NCBI RefSeq assembly: GCF_000004195.4
Contig: NC_030678.2
Span: 94,384,904 to 94,448,903 of the forward strand
Length of the DNA stretch: 64,000 bases
Direction of reading: 5' to 3'
Source of the DNA: Xenopus tropicalis
Taxonomy: Eukaryota; Chordata; Amphibia; Anura; Pipidae
Every line of letters starts with the position of its first letter. Positions within the stretch are counted from its first letter, which is position 1. Shown here piece after piece: positions 20,871 to 35,800 of this stretch. The notes beneath the pieces were generated by a model, which saw nothing but the letters and a program-made list of their open reading frames with translations, did no database searches and had not been told where the DNA came from. The position numbers and the translations under genes are program-made.

Positions 20871-23800
20871 GTAAGAGGCCAATCTTTTTTTCCAGTAGTA
20901 ATACCAGGAGAAAAGGATATTTCATGGTGTATTTTATGGTATATTATATAATTGAAAAAGTCTGCCATAGCCCCAAGTATCAGTTTTATTATTTGCCAAA
21001 CAAATAAGCTTTGTTTTAAAAGAATATTTTAAAAGAATAATTCTGAAGTGCCTATATCAGACATTTCCCTTTAGGGCAATGGCACATTTAGCGCTTTCTC
21101 ACTTGTGTGAGATCATTTTGGTATGATTGCAAAAATGTTTGGAGATATTCCTAGATGTTGCTCCACTTGTTAAAAACAAATCAAATAAAATGGAAATTTC
21201 AGACATTTATATGCCAACTTTATACATATGATGTAATGGTGTAAAGAGGTTATCCCAAAAAGAGTTGTTTAGACTGAAAAGCTTTTTCCCTGCTTTTGCA
21301 TTGTACATTAGGGGAAAATATGCCCTGTTTGCCATGGGTCTTTAGTGCAGTGCCACAATATGCCGCAATGCCCACCATAAATCTGTTATACAGCAGGCAA
21401 AAAAACAACCCTAGTTTCCTTCCTACCTGCTATAATGTAAATTGCATGTGGGGAATCATAAAATCATAAGAGATGCATATGTTTCCCCACCTGGGATTAT
21501 TAGTGTTGGAAAAGCCTTTTCAGGAGATTAGTTGCCTTCCGTGGCTCCGATTTACCACAGATGACTAATCTAGTGTGCCATCACCCTTTTATAGCTAGTA
21601 CCTCAAACATAGATAATGACAGGAACACAATTTTCCTCACCAAAGGAACAATATAAACAAATAAAGTATGAAGAAATGCATTCTGTATTATCCAAATCTT
21701 GTTGATCTATATTGGTTAACAGGTACCCTTTGATTACAATGCCAAATCAAATAATTTTCTTCTGAACTGGTCTAAGGCAAGTGTAGATTTTTAACCTTTT
21801 CAACCATGTTAATTCAACCAGGATTTCATCCTCCACAAAAGAAGGAATAGCACAGTATTTCAAGATATATGAACAATGTAACTTTAAAAATTACTTTCTC
21901 TTTTGTATAGCAAACTGTGTGTTCTCCTCTCCAAGGAAGATAGGTCAGCTCCATGGCTAATAATATCTGCTGATTTATAAATCATATTCTGAAATGTGTG
22001 ACATACTGCTTCCTTTAAGGCTGATGTCCTACAGGGTTCAGTCGCACACAATTGATCTCTGCTATCGGTGGAAATCAGTTGCTGGTGGAAAACCTTTTCG
22101 GAGCGGTTAGTCACTGACGATATCGGAGATCTATCGTGAGGCAACTGAACCGCTCTGTGGGACACCAGCCTTATAGAGCTTTACTGTTGATTGCATGAAG
22201 ATCAAATAGATTGAGAAAGACACAGTATAGCTGACATGTAAGAACATAGCCAGGGTGTCGGTTTTCACAAACTATGAAGTCAACCTTTCCCACAATTAAT
22301 TTATTTTAGATTAGAGAATGGGAGGCAACTCCAAATCATTTTTTTTTGTTTGTAATTTGGCTTGTAAAACAGGCGTGATGAAATCAAGCGTCTGCTTATT
22401 AAAATTCTGTCTTCATCCTTATGTGAAGAAGGTTATGGGTCTTTTCTTGAATTTGCTCAGAAAAACGCTGTTATTCCTATACAGAAAGTACAAAACACAT
22501 TTGGTGTTTTTGGTGGGAAAGACAAATTTTCCAATACTTCAATAATGTTTTGCTTCATGAAGCACAATCTAGATAAGCACATCTTGTGTAGTATTTAAAT
22601 GCTATGAGACATATTGTAAAGGTCCTGGGCAGGACCTCCTTGTTGGCTGTGGGAAGCCTGCATCCATACAAGCAAGTGTATGCTAAATGCCCTCATAAGC
22701 ATTTCTGAGATATTACGCAAATTGAGTGTTTTAGCAGAGAAAACTCTCAGTATTTCTTATGACAAGGTATTTTCAGGCATTTTGTAGCAACAATAAAACA
22801 CAGGCAATAAAACATTCCTTGTGTCACTGCCCTTAGAGAAGAGGTTTCAATGACTATCTGTGGAGGCAAGTTAGCTCTTTAGAATCGGTTCCTGCCTACC
22901 ACAAGAGTTCCTACTTGTCAATATTATCCAAGCCTTACAGATTACTACAAACCAATACCATATGAGAATGGATTCTTACAACCCACACAGGTCATTTTTC
23001 TGCTTGTGTAAATATGCCCCGATCTGCCTTCTGTCCCCTCTGTATATGTGTGTACTGACAAGCACGGTATCAGCCTTTCAGCACATTCAAATTAACCATA
23101 ACGAGGAGCTCCGGCTTCTGAAAGAAAATTTGTTAAAGAGCCCCACACAACACAGAAACCCCTAATATACTTATCATCTGTACCTTCAAAAAGTATGAAT
23201 AAATACCATTTTTATATGCTAAAATCAAGTTACAAATAATTTTTTCTCTTTCTGCATCATTTTAAATCCTGGCAGAGGACTTAAACATTGATGTTAGAAA
23301 TTGTAACAACTTCAGATAGCATACAGAAACTATATAACCCTCAATGCATTGCACTGTGATGTTCCTTTTCTTATTGACACGTGCAGAGAATTGTAAGATT
23401 TGGAGGATTCAGGCTGAGGACAGTCGACTTCTGTTACTTTTTTTTTTTTTTTGTAAATCTCACAGTAGTCTGTGAGATCAGCAGAAGAACAGTGGGCCAG
23501 GCATAGGTAACTGTTGTAAACCATATACATTAAAAATCATGAAAAGGCTGCATATTTTTTAATTGATGTAAATTGCAAAGTTGCTTGAAATTAAGCTTAA
23601 GTTGTACAGTATCTAGAAGAATTTAGTCTAAAAGCTTAAGTTGTGTTTGGGTGGAGTTCCCCTTTAACCTATGGGTCCCTTTGCTTTGATTAGGCTGGAT
23701 CTCCACCATCTCCCTAACTAATGTTAAATATTTTCTAATTAAATATAGTGATTTAAAGTAGAAGCACCAGACTACTGCCCCCTTTTTATTAGTTGAAATT

Positions 23801-26800
23801 ACAGCATTTAAAATACATTACATGCAGCGATTCCAACAAACGTGAAAGGTCAGCACCATGTCACCTTCGGGAGAGGCGGATTTCTGCCAGGTAATGGTAG
23901 TCCTTGGGCTAGTGCCACACGGGGCTGATTCTCGGCCTGTGAAAAATGCAGACCAAGAATTAGACCCTGCCCTGGCACCAGCTTGCTACTTTGCCTGCAC
24001 CCGGAAGCATTGTCTCCGGCCAGGTGTAGGCAAGTGCAGCGGATATCGTCTGGAAATGAAAAGTCTAGAGATTTTTTGCTAATATTCACTGTGTCTGCCT
24101 ATGCATTTTTATTCAGTCTGAGAATCAGCCCAATGTTGCACTAGTCATAGGGGCTGATTTACTTACCCACGAACGGGTCGAATGGAGTCCGATTGCGTTT
24201 TTTTCGTAATGATCGGTACTTTGCGATTTTTTCGTATGTTTTGCGATTTTTTCGGATTCTTTACGAATTTTTCGGATCCAATACGATTTTTGCGTAAAAA
24301 CGCGAGTTTTCCTATCCATTACGAAAGTTGCGTAAAAAGTTGCGCATTTTGCGTAGCGTTAAAACTTACGCGAAAAGTTGCGCATTTTTCGCGTAAGTTT
24401 TAACGCTACGCAAAATGCGCAACTTTTTACGCAACTTTCGTAATGGATACGAAAAACTCGCGTTTTTACGCAAAAATCGTATTGGTAACGAAAAATTCGT
24501 ACAGAATCCGAAAAAATCGCAAAACATACGAAAAAGTCGCAAAATGTTCGTTTTCAAGTCGGAACATTTCCAATTCGGGTCGGATTCGTGGGTTAGTAAA
24601 TCAGCCCCTTAAAGTCTGCAGAAATTACTGCTATAATGTTAACATTGCCTCTACAGCAATTGCAGTTCAAAGTTTTGTTTATTTTTGTTTTGATTTGGTT
24701 TTTTGGTTTTGTTTTTTTATTTTTGTTTTGGAAGCCATTTTAGTGTAGATTGGTTGTTTATCTTCTGCTACTTGACCCAACCTATCAAGTCCACCATCCC
24801 TTCTCCCACAACACATATCTCTCTGATCCTTGCCTTCACCTTCCCATCCCTTCCCCTACAGACCAATAAGATGGGGACGATAAGTCGCGTTTTTTAAAAT
24901 ACAGTTGTGGTGACTAATTGGCCACAGCAAAAGTTGCATCAACTAGTCCTGCGCCATACATTTCACACTTGGCGATTTGTATATTTGTGCTCAGAGATTA
25001 AGAATCATGGTGTCTTTGTCCTAAAATGTCACCAGAAAAATGGTAACCCAACTTGCCTTGTGACCTGGCTAAAAAGATATTCTGAACCCTAACTTGCATG
25101 TTAACATTCGATAAACATGACAACAAATGCATAATCTGTGAACAAGGGATTGTTGCTCACCCATGGGGGAAAAAGAAATCCCTGCTTTGTTCCTGTGGTT
25201 ACAGGCTAATAGGCAAGACTGAAATCCGTTAACTCCTGCATTGCCAATCTGCATAGAGTACAAAAACATGCCACACCTTAAACACATTAAAATGCTGTTT
25301 AGAAGCCCTTAAGGATTCAGCCTGCAAAAAGTACTGGGATTTCTCTTAATCCTGAACTAAAGCCTGGATTTGCTGGAACATTAGAAACAGCTCAGGCAGG
25401 GAAGGGTGTTTTTACCTTCATGAACAAAAACTGCAGTGTGGCATGAGGTGAAAAAAGTTCTGTTTTGCAGTTTAAAAAAAAAAAAAATTATAAACAGGTA
25501 TATTAGCATATTACCAAAGGAACATGTAAAATGTCCCGAATGATTCAGTTGCTGTAATTTACAAGACATTTTACAATTTTTACAACTTACATAAAAGTGC
25601 CCCTCTAGGATATTAGTTCATAGACCTATCAATAAAAGAAAAGGCAGACTTTCCTCTCTTTTTTTTTTTTTTTTTTTTTTAAATTTATTTATTGAATTTT
25701 TTTAAAATTCAAAAATTTGTATCTATACAACTTATTATATATATATATATTATGTCTCTTCTCCTTGATAAGCTCTTTTTCTGGTACATTAGGCTATTGT
25801 CCTAAGGCAGTATCATTAGTTCAACCTGTCACATAGCCTACCTCTTCATAAAGAGTTTCTGTGGTTAAGTAAAGCATTTATGTATTTCCCCTTTGAATGG
25901 TATAATTAACAAGTGAGTGGTAAAGCATCTGCACGAATGAAAACAGAGAAGGAATGGGTGTGAGTGACCTGCTTTGTTTGGTGTGACCTACAAACATTTC
26001 TTGGAATTTAACACTGTATTGACTAAGGCGTTGTTTGACTGCTTTACTTAGAGGGGAAGGATGTATTTGTTATGTTATATGTGCTATTTACTTAAGGGGT
26101 TGTTATGTTTATTGTCAGTTTATCATCACGCTGACATTTTTTCTTTATGTGCTGTAGTACAACATTTTCTGAAACTTTGTGCAGTGAGGTGCTAGCTAAG
26201 GAATATCCCTGTTCCTTGGAGGGGTACATCTCAGCAGTTTATTTTAATTGCAATGATGTCCCCTCAACCAAAGCTTTGTGCTCAGTGCTCACAGTAAATA
26301 GAAAGGAATGAAAACTCGGTAAGAAATTTTAGACTAATAAGAGAAAATATAAATCTGGACAGTTTTCCAATATACACCAAACATCTTTGTGGTTTTAAAG
26401 CTATTTATACATGTAAGTGCAATTGAAATTAAAGGAGAAGGAAAGGCTAAGTCACTTGGGGGTTCCAAAATGTTAGGCACCCCCAAGTGACTTTAATCGC
26501 TAACCTTTTACCCCGGGCTGGTGCCCCTGTTAGGAGAAAACCGCACCAGCCCGGGGTACCTGCAGTGAGCGCTTCCTTGTTCCTTCTGCCGACAAAATTC
26601 CTGGGCCACGCATGCGCAGTAGAGTGAGAAGCCAACTTTTTTGTTAAAGTTCAGCTTTTCACTCTACTGCGCAAGCGCGAACACGGAAGAGGAAATACTC
26701 ACTGCGGGTACCCCGGGCTGGTGCTGTTTTCTCCTAACAGGGGCACCAGCCCGGGGTAAAAGGCAAGCGATTAAAGTCACTGGGGGATGCCTAACATTTT

Positions 26801-29800
26801 GGCACCCCCAAGTGACTTAACCTTTCCTTCTCCTTTAATGTGCATCTATCTCTTTCTGTGCTCCTGGTTCTAACTGTTCAGTGTACAAGATGTCAGCTCT
26901 TTATGCTTGCTTCTGCTATAGTCTTTGAAAAGTCAGAACTACCAGTGCAGAGCATAGATAGGAACAGACAGATACTGCCTTTCCTTCAAATTACATTTAC
27001 AAATAACTCTAAAACTGTAATGACAGTTGCGTAGAATTACAATTTTATGTTTACATCCTTTAAAGGAAAAGTAACACTAAACATTTTTAAGTAAAAAATC
27101 TATTCTACCCTGCCCCAATAATTGCCCTATCGTGCAAACCACTTAGTATTTTGAATGCTTTATTAGAAAATACCTGCTAAAACTTGGCTTCCGGTCATTT
27201 GAAGTAAGGCGATATGGCTAAGAAAGGAGCAGCATCCACTTTGCGAGGATTGATTGATCAAGCCTAGCCTTCCTTCTGTATAGGAAGGAGTCAAGCTAGG
27301 CTCGATCAATCGATCGTCGCATCGTGGATGCTGCGCCTTCCTTCGCCGTATCGCCTTACTTCAAATGACCGGAAGCCCAGTTTAATCAGGTATTTTCTAA
27401 TAAAGCATTCAAAATACTAAGTGGTTTGCAGGATAGGGCAATTATTGGGGCAGGGTAGAGGAGATTTTTTACTTAAAAAATTTTAGTGTTACTTTTCCTT
27501 TAAACAGGTGTCATTGAGTGCAGTGCTTTAGGGTTCGTACTCAAGAGTGTTCCTTTCTGTACTTCCCTGCGTTGTGTTCCTCTGTGTTCCACCCCAGGGA
27601 AGCACAGGAAGGAAAGCATCCTCTTCTTCCTAATGGACCTGTACTTACACAGTCGCATGTAAGTGCCAAACGCAGGTAGAACTTGGTATGCTGCATCCTG
27701 CCTACGTTCAGTGTTTACATGCGCATGTGTGAGTATGGACGCATTGGGAAGAACAGGATGCTTTCCTTCCTGCACTTCCCTGCGGAGGAACACACCACAA
27801 GGGAAACGCAGAAAGGAACGCTCTTGAGTACAAACCCTAAAGCACTGCACTCAATGACCTCTAAAAATACTTTTTTTTTTTTTTAATGGTTAAATAGAAA
27901 ACAGCTGCTGCTGCTAATATTGGTTTCTCCAGAACCTGCTATTTTAGTGTGCTTTCACTTATTTGAACCCAGTAATTAGGGGTTATGTGGCACACAGGAT
28001 TTATTTTTGTTTTGCTTCAGTTATGTGCAAAATCTGAAAATGTTGTCTTATATCTCAGTTCATTTTAACCACACCCTTTTCTCAACAGCAAAAAACATAA
28101 TAGAAAGCATTAATTACATTTGAAAATTGCATTGTGTCAAGATCAAAGGGACTCTGGCACAGAAAGGCTTTCCAAATCTCGCATCTATTAAATTTTCACA
28201 ACAGTTTTCTGTAAGGTGAATTTAGGATGGTCATAAATGTATACATGGTGGCTATCTGATAATTCTAATACATGGTGGGATCTGATAATTCAGTCCCAAG
28301 AGCAATTATCCAGTCTTAAATGGACCCTGCAAGGTTTTTACTTTGCCATGTGTCTTTGACACTGTCCCTCAAATGTTGAATTGTTATGTGTAGAATAAAA
28401 GGGTTAAGGTTGAACCATATTTATGTCTGGGACTGTCTTAGACCTAGACCAACGACTGCCACTGCCTTCTCTAAATAAGGCCATTTTGCAGGGGTATTAC
28501 CTGTGCGCTGGTAGTCTAGGCCATGGTAATCTAACATGGAATCTCTGTTTGTTATTAAAACAATAGGCAAAAACCATGGGTTCAGCAAACAAAGCACATG
28601 TTCAGCACAAGCCCTATTCATTGCACTTAGGTTAAACTGTCTCCCTTTATATGAGGTTCTGGTCACACAATGGATGATGACTGTGCCAGTTCCTGCTCAC
28701 ACCCCACGTGCAGACTTCTTAGTCTAGCTCTCGTGGCCAGCACTGCCTCAGGGGTACTGGGTCCTAGCTGTCTGTGGCAGCCGAGTTGATGCCACCACCC
28801 CCTCGCTTCCCCTGTGCTTCTTTTTTTTTGTGTCAAGGGGGGGCAGGAGGGGCCATATTGCTGGTGCAGAGTGGAATAGTGCGTGCATGCGTGATCAAGC
28901 ATGCATGCTCGCACTGAAGACGGGGGGGGGGGGGGGTTATGCAGGGTGTGAGTGAGACTTGAAGGTAGTGGGAGGACAAGTTTCCGAACTAGGGGTAGGC
29001 AAAGAGATACATACCTGGCGCCCTTACAACTGTTGCACCCTAGGTGCCTTCTGCCTAGCCCTAATTCTGGCCCTGGCAGCAGCGTCCTTGCTCATGGCTG
29101 ACTAAAAGAAGCAATCTTCCTTTTCTTGGAGGGACTGTGTGTTCAAACATTTCTGTTTAAACAATTTAGAAAAAAAAAAAAAAAAAACATGAAGGTCTTT
29201 CATTTTTAATAACTAAATTCTTGGGCTACAACTCCCGCTGTGCTTTAAATGTGGATTAGTCACAGTAGAGCAGACTCTTTGCATTATTCACAGACTTTAT
29301 ATGAACTTCAGTCAGTACTTCTGTTATTAATGTGGTTTCTTTCATTCTTAATGATGGAAGGTGAAGCTGCCGCAGGAGTAGTTGGCTTATATGAAATCTT
29401 GCATGACTTTAGATGAAAGATCCAGCACCAGATTTGTTCTATGGCATCCTTGTATGTAGCCACAGAGGTGCATTTTGTATGTGTTGTAACTGTTTGCAAC
29501 ATACTAAATGTCAAAAAACAGCTTTTCCTATACACATGTGTTGTACTAATACATCATAGTATTTATTAGTAGTAAAAGTGGGTAGCATCTGAGTAAAGTT
29601 GCATAGTGCCTGCATAGATAGACCAAGCACCGAAAAATGCCTTTTTCTTAGAGTGAAGGGCAAATGCCACAGGTAAAATGTGTGTGAAACATTCTATGAA
29701 AATGCCTTTGCGTTTTCACGCATTTCAGATGTTTTACAACACAGTATTTCCCATTCACCACAATAAAAATGTATTTTCCGACACTTTGTCCCCCTCAGTA

Positions 29801-32800
29801 AATTGTGCTCCCTACTAGTGGCAAACTTCCCCTTTGCCAATGCTGTTAAAGTAAACCCATTACCTTTTAAAATTGTTTCCTTTTTCTCTGTAATAATAAA
29901 GCACTGCCTTGCACTTGACGGTAACTTGGCTGCATAAATCCATAATGGTGGCAAATTTGTGTTGGATTTATTTAATGTTTGCAGAAAAAGCCTTATCTAA
30001 CTTCCAGTTTTTCTATAGTTTACTTTGTTTCTGGATATAGTGAATTGGCCTAGACCAGTGCTGTCCAACTTCTGTGGTACCAAGGGCAAAAATTTGTAAG
30101 ACCACATTAATGGTGGTAGCAGAGCAAAAACCCAAATGGTTGGTACTTACTGTAGGGATATCACCCTTAATTCATATGTGAAAAAGTCAATAGACATACC
30201 CTTAAATCCACATTCCTTCCCTGTGGATAGCACAGCACATAATTACAAAGCTTAGGGACCATATAATGATTACTTCCATTACTAACAAACTCCTAGAACA
30301 AACCCCTACCAGGTTCACCTTCCACAGGCAGCATAGGGCAGGCAGAGAATGGCACACACGAGCTGCATAGAGCAGGCAGAGTATGGCACGCAAAGGCAGC
30401 ATAGGGCAGGCAGTACATACAGTGCCACAATGATGGCACTGCTCCTGCAGGTGTGAACAATGTGGGTACTTACAGTCTGAGTTGTGAACAGTGCCACCTG
30501 TGGCAGGCAAGTTGATACTGCCCCCTTGCTCCCCCCGCATTTAGCTTTTTCGTATCAGAGGGAGGGCCGCATCGCTAGTGCAGAGAACGCAATAGCGCTC
30601 TCTGCACTAGAAGAGGCGAAATTCTGATTATTATTTTGCCTCTTTAAGTTACCAGGAGCAGCTTTTTGCCGCCCTGGAAACTTGCCGGCACTGTCACCTG
30701 GGGCAAGTTTTTCAACTCGCACCCTATATTTATAGCAATTCCCTTTTCTTCTTTTTAACAGAGAGTGGGTGACCATAGTTAAGTTACGGAATCTGTTTCG
30801 AAACACAAAAATTGATTACAACAGTCGTGCACCTTGTTTAAATTACCATTTTTATGTAGCAGGAAATGTTACAACATTCAGAAAGATCATAGAAACTCAT
30901 CCTAAAGGAGAAGGAAAGGCTAAGTCACTGGTGCTATTGTGAGAAGGAAACCACACCAGCCCAGGGTAGCCGCAAGCGAGTGTCTCGTTTTCCTTCCGTC
31001 TTCATGCACAGTAGAGTAGAGTGAAAAGCCGAAATTTAACAAAAAAGTCTGCCTTTTCACTCTACTGTGCATGCACTGGCCCTGGGATTCAGAAGAAAGA
31101 AGGAGAAATACATTGAAACCTCAATTTTTACATACACTTATTTTAAGTTTTCCCAAAATTTACACTGTTTCTTTATCCTACCAATATAATGGATAATGCA
31201 TTTACTGTCCCAAACAGCCCACCACCAGCCCAATAAATAGTGACTGTCTATGGCCTCGTTTAGCATCCCCTCTGGCATTTGCCAGAATCCACAGATTGCC
31301 AGCCTGGGCCTGATGACTCCCTGCACAGATTCCCCCCCCCCCCTCCTGAACTTCTGCAACCTCATTCCCCATATCAGCTCTGTTCCCCCATATCAGGCAG
31401 AGTTTTCGTGCTGGGGTTTGAAGCTGCCAAGTTTGCCCACTTCTCTTCTGCTTCCTGTTGCTGAACGCTGACCAGTGGCATCCACACTAGAAGCCAGGAC
31501 CAGATAAGCTTCTAGAATGCATGCTGCTTTACAGCAATGTGTGCCAGTGACTGGATGTGAGGCAGCAGAACATCATGGTTGCTTTAGAAAGACTGGTACA
31601 GGAGAGCAAGGTTGTGGTAGTTTGCAATGGGTTCTGTTTAGGGTCTGTATGTAGAGTCTAATACATTAAGAAAGTAAAGAAATCTGCCTAGATGCACACT
31701 TAGAATGGTATTCACAGCTGGCCTAGGGCCAAAATAATAAACAAATGACAAAAAATTATGTTGCAGAATGGTTGCAGAAGTAAAAATGTATCTATTTTCC
31801 ATTTAAAGTCATTGTGCAGTTCGGCACAGGGAATCCTGGTAATATATTTAAACAGTACATAGGATAAGGTGTATTTCCCAGTAGGCTACGTGCATTGCAT
31901 AACTTCATTTATTCAAGAGGGTGTTTCTGTAGTATAGAATTTTAGAATGTGCCGGAAATAAGGAACATACTTAAACTGCTGAACTTTCTAAATAGGGCAG
32001 AGTGTGGTAAGCACTTTCAGTTTGGAAGGAAATAGTGTTATCCTGGTCACTGCTTAGTTAATGGTGGATCCTTTATTATCAGTCTCATAGCTTGGGTGTG
32101 TTGTTCCTGAATACAAGTGGACAGGATGGATGAGTTTGGAGAGATGTTTATATCTGGCCCAGGAGTTGAGATCCTTAATTTATGAGCTTTGTTGATCCAC
32201 ATAAAAGGAAATCTGATGGCGCACAGATGAAGACCGAAAAATATATATTATTTTACTTCATAGTTACAGGGTGTGGACGTGTTTGGGTTAGTATGATCAT
32301 ACAAGCATAATTAAATGTATGTATGCATGTCTATTAGTATATTCCTTTGTGTGGATTAAAGATATAAGACTTTCATGCAAGCTACATAAACCAACCTCTG
32401 CAGTCTGACAAGTTGTTTTCATTCTGCAAGGTTTGACTCATCTAAAATGACTCTTTTTGGGTGATTTTTGTCTGTTTTATGTCCCTGCTATTTTTCTTAA
32501 GGAGGCAACACGGCACTACTGTATAGTGCCATAGCCTGCCAAGCTGGCTCAGAGGAAAACAATTCTTGAAAGAAAACAGAATGAGTGTCATATCATAGAA
32601 ATAAGGAACTTTCCAAATATAATAAATTACAAATTCTGTACGGTTTCAAAAATAAAGCTGTTACTCTTCACTATTCCCTTCTTCGTAATCACCCTTCATG
32701 CAGGGATCAGATTTTGATTGACAGGTCAAATACATTGTTGTGTGCTCCATTTGCTTGTGTTTTTAAATCTGACTTTCAAAATAACCAACCCTCACTGCAT

Positions 32801-35800
32801 GTATGTTGAGAGATTGGGATAGTAGCCAGTAAAATAGAGGGGCATAGTTTCTACTACACAGGGGAAGGGCTTTGTCTTTGTTTTCATAATATTCATAGTC
32901 CAATCCAAAAGCATAGGATTGCCTTTGCTGGATGGGAAACACTTAGGGTGAAGACACACGGAGCTACTTAGTAGCAGCTACTTGTCACAGCTACTAAATG
33001 CTAGAAAATCCCCTGCCCATAGTGAGAATTGCCTCTGCTAAAACACACATCGAGACAGTTATCAGTAAATTATCAGCATTGTCTCTTTTAGTAGCCACGA
33101 CAAGTAGCTGCTGCTAGTAGCTCCATGTGTCTTCACCCTTATGGCAATTACTAGCACAGTCAGACTAGCATTGTTTGCTTCACTATTTCAAGATATCCCT
33201 GTTTGACAGTCACCAGCATCTGCTTAAAGTTTGGTCATAAATATGCCAATATAATTGTTGTATGCTTTTTGGTGTGTATATGTTGCAATTTTGACAGATA
33301 TCCATGTATTATAGATATTGATCCATTATAGATATTGGTCCATTAGAATATCAAACAAGCTTAACACTTTTATTCTGCTGATGAGCCATATGACAGGGTC
33401 CTGGATGTAATAGGCTAGGTTAGGGTAAGAACATCAATATTCCCAGTTTGTTAGGCATGTGATAATCTCCCGGTAAGCCAAAAATGCTTACCTTCTGTCT
33501 GGTCCAGTGTTACTCTTCTATTAAAAAGCAATGGCAGGTTAGGTTTGGCATGGATTGACAAATTGTCAAAACTAGCATCGCTAGTGTTAGGCATCTTTCA
33601 GTGACTAAAAAAAATGCTAGCCTTCTGTCTAGGCCGCTGTACACACATTGTTACATCACTGGCCAATTTTTTGGGCATCCCCCCCCAAAACAGCAATTGC
33701 GCAAAAGTGAACACAGTTGTATGCATTGATGCCATTAAATAAAGAAACTTGTGCCCAAATGCACTTTTTTTAAAATTTTCCTAAAGCTGAATTTGGCTCA
33801 CGTGCTTCCATCCCATCTCCTGTTGTAAATTGTAAGCACTGGCACTGGGGAAACCTGGAAATATTGCCACCTACAATCTAGAGGTAATGCCTGGGTTCCC
33901 ACTGTGGGCCGGAATAGTGCTTTTGTACCAAGATGAAAAACTAGCACAGTAAACCCAATGCTATTTTCAGTTTAAAACTCCAAAACTGTTTAGCTCGCGC
34001 ACAATTTAAGCTCAAATTCTTTCGAATGGTAAACTGCGTTGCGCAAATCTGTAACGCTGCATAATTTCGAAAAGTTAAGGCTGCAAATGATGTTCCTTGG
34101 AATATGCAGTAATAGCCCTAAAGTGACAAATCTAGACTCCAAAATGTTTAGCACAATAGTCCGAATGGGCTTTACTAGCATTGGTGCAATGGTCTGATTC
34201 ATGACGCAGTTTGTGAATTCGAAACAAGCTGAAGAATAGTGTCTGAAATAGCACTTTGCACACTGCACTTGTGGTGGTACATGAAAAAATCCCTAAAATG
34301 TAAAGCTTGTGGCATAAATCTTCATAACTGTTATTTGCTGGATTAAAATGCACACTGCAATTTCAACCTATTTATGTAAGCAGGTGCTGTCGTCTTTTGT
34401 TAAATAATTTTCTCTATTTGTTTACAAGGAACCATGCGAAGTGTGAGGAAATCACTTTATGCATCAGATTCTGCACCAGCCAAAGGAATTTCTTGGGAAT
34501 GGATGAATGATGAAGCATGTTGGACTGCTTATGAAATGCCAATTACCATATACTTAGATGAAAATTACTGCAATAGAAGACCATTGGTGGATCTTGGAGC
34601 ATTTGGACTCCCCTACCAGGCTGACTTAAACTCTGGCATTCAGATAAATAAAATGACAGGTTTTAGAAGACAAATTCAGAGAAGAGCTGACATTCCTTAT
34701 CCGTTAACATCAGCAATGGGACCTGTTCATAAATCTGCAGCATGTCTTTGTCACCAGTGCCTAGCCAACAGTGCAGCGGGTCCTATATCTGGACGTCACC
34801 GACACTCCATGATAAACTTGCCCACCTCCTCTGGTAGCCAGCTTTCTAGGACTTCATTTGCATCATCCTTTAATGTTGGTTATGTACCCTATCCAAAGCC
34901 ATCAATGGCCATTTCAAAGTCCACACCAAAACTTAATAGCACTTGGTTAATCTCTCCAGTCCCTCTACAGTTTCCAGGACCATCATCATCATCTAATGGA
35001 ACCAGGTAAGTGAAAAGCCCTTCCAGCAATGGTGCAGCATGCTAATGCACTTATATGGGTATGATAGCATTAATGCTGAATGTCTGCATAGCACATTCAA
35101 TTGAAACTTTCTTTTTTTCTGGAAAATTGTAATACTATAATAATCCTATGCTTACAAACAGTACATTATAGTCGTAACTTACACTATACACTGGATGAGT
35201 TTTTTTTTATTTTTCTTGATAGCACATTGTGTATAATCTCTTCCAGCAACTTGCATTTTGCCTATTAAATAAAGTTAAACTATTTCCCTCAGAAAGATGT
35301 CTTATATTGATGCTCTTGCCTTGAGTATGTGTTTTGCTTCTGGTCTTGCCCTACTTCTTACACTTTACCATGTGTCACATTTTTACCAGCTTAAAGCTGG
35401 CCATACACGCAACGATAATATAGGAAGAAACCTCGTTTCTTTCCTCACTTTTCCTCTCACCTCTTCCCTTTTTGACTCACCTATACTTTTTCTAACCATT
35501 CTGCTTTTTACTCTTTCCACTTTCCACTTACCCTCACTTCTTCTCTGCTTTTCTTTCCTCCTTTCCTTTTTTTTCTTACCATACCTACATTCCCACATTC
35601 ACATTTTATGTGCTGTCCATTTTATATCTATGACCTCCATCTCTCCACTAGCTGCATTTTACTCATTTGATTTTTATTTGAATGCAGTTTATTTTTTCTT
35701 TCCTTCTTGTTACCTTCCACACACACCCTCTTTTTCTTACACATTTCATCTGTTATTTTTTTTTATTGGTTGATTAAAAGTTTTCAAATAAACATGAAAG

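Noticed and set aside
24125..24748. Overlapping Lys/Asn- and Phe-rich frames on both strands
   Set aside because: By-products of the CpG-rich palindrome at 24149-24610.
27500..27886. Frames of 116 and 67 codons facing each other
   Set aside because: They are the two arms of one palindromic MITE.
35297..35773. 158-codon frame rich in Leu, Phe and Ser
   Set aside because: Arises from a pyrimidine-rich intron tract; no family resemblance and no splice context.
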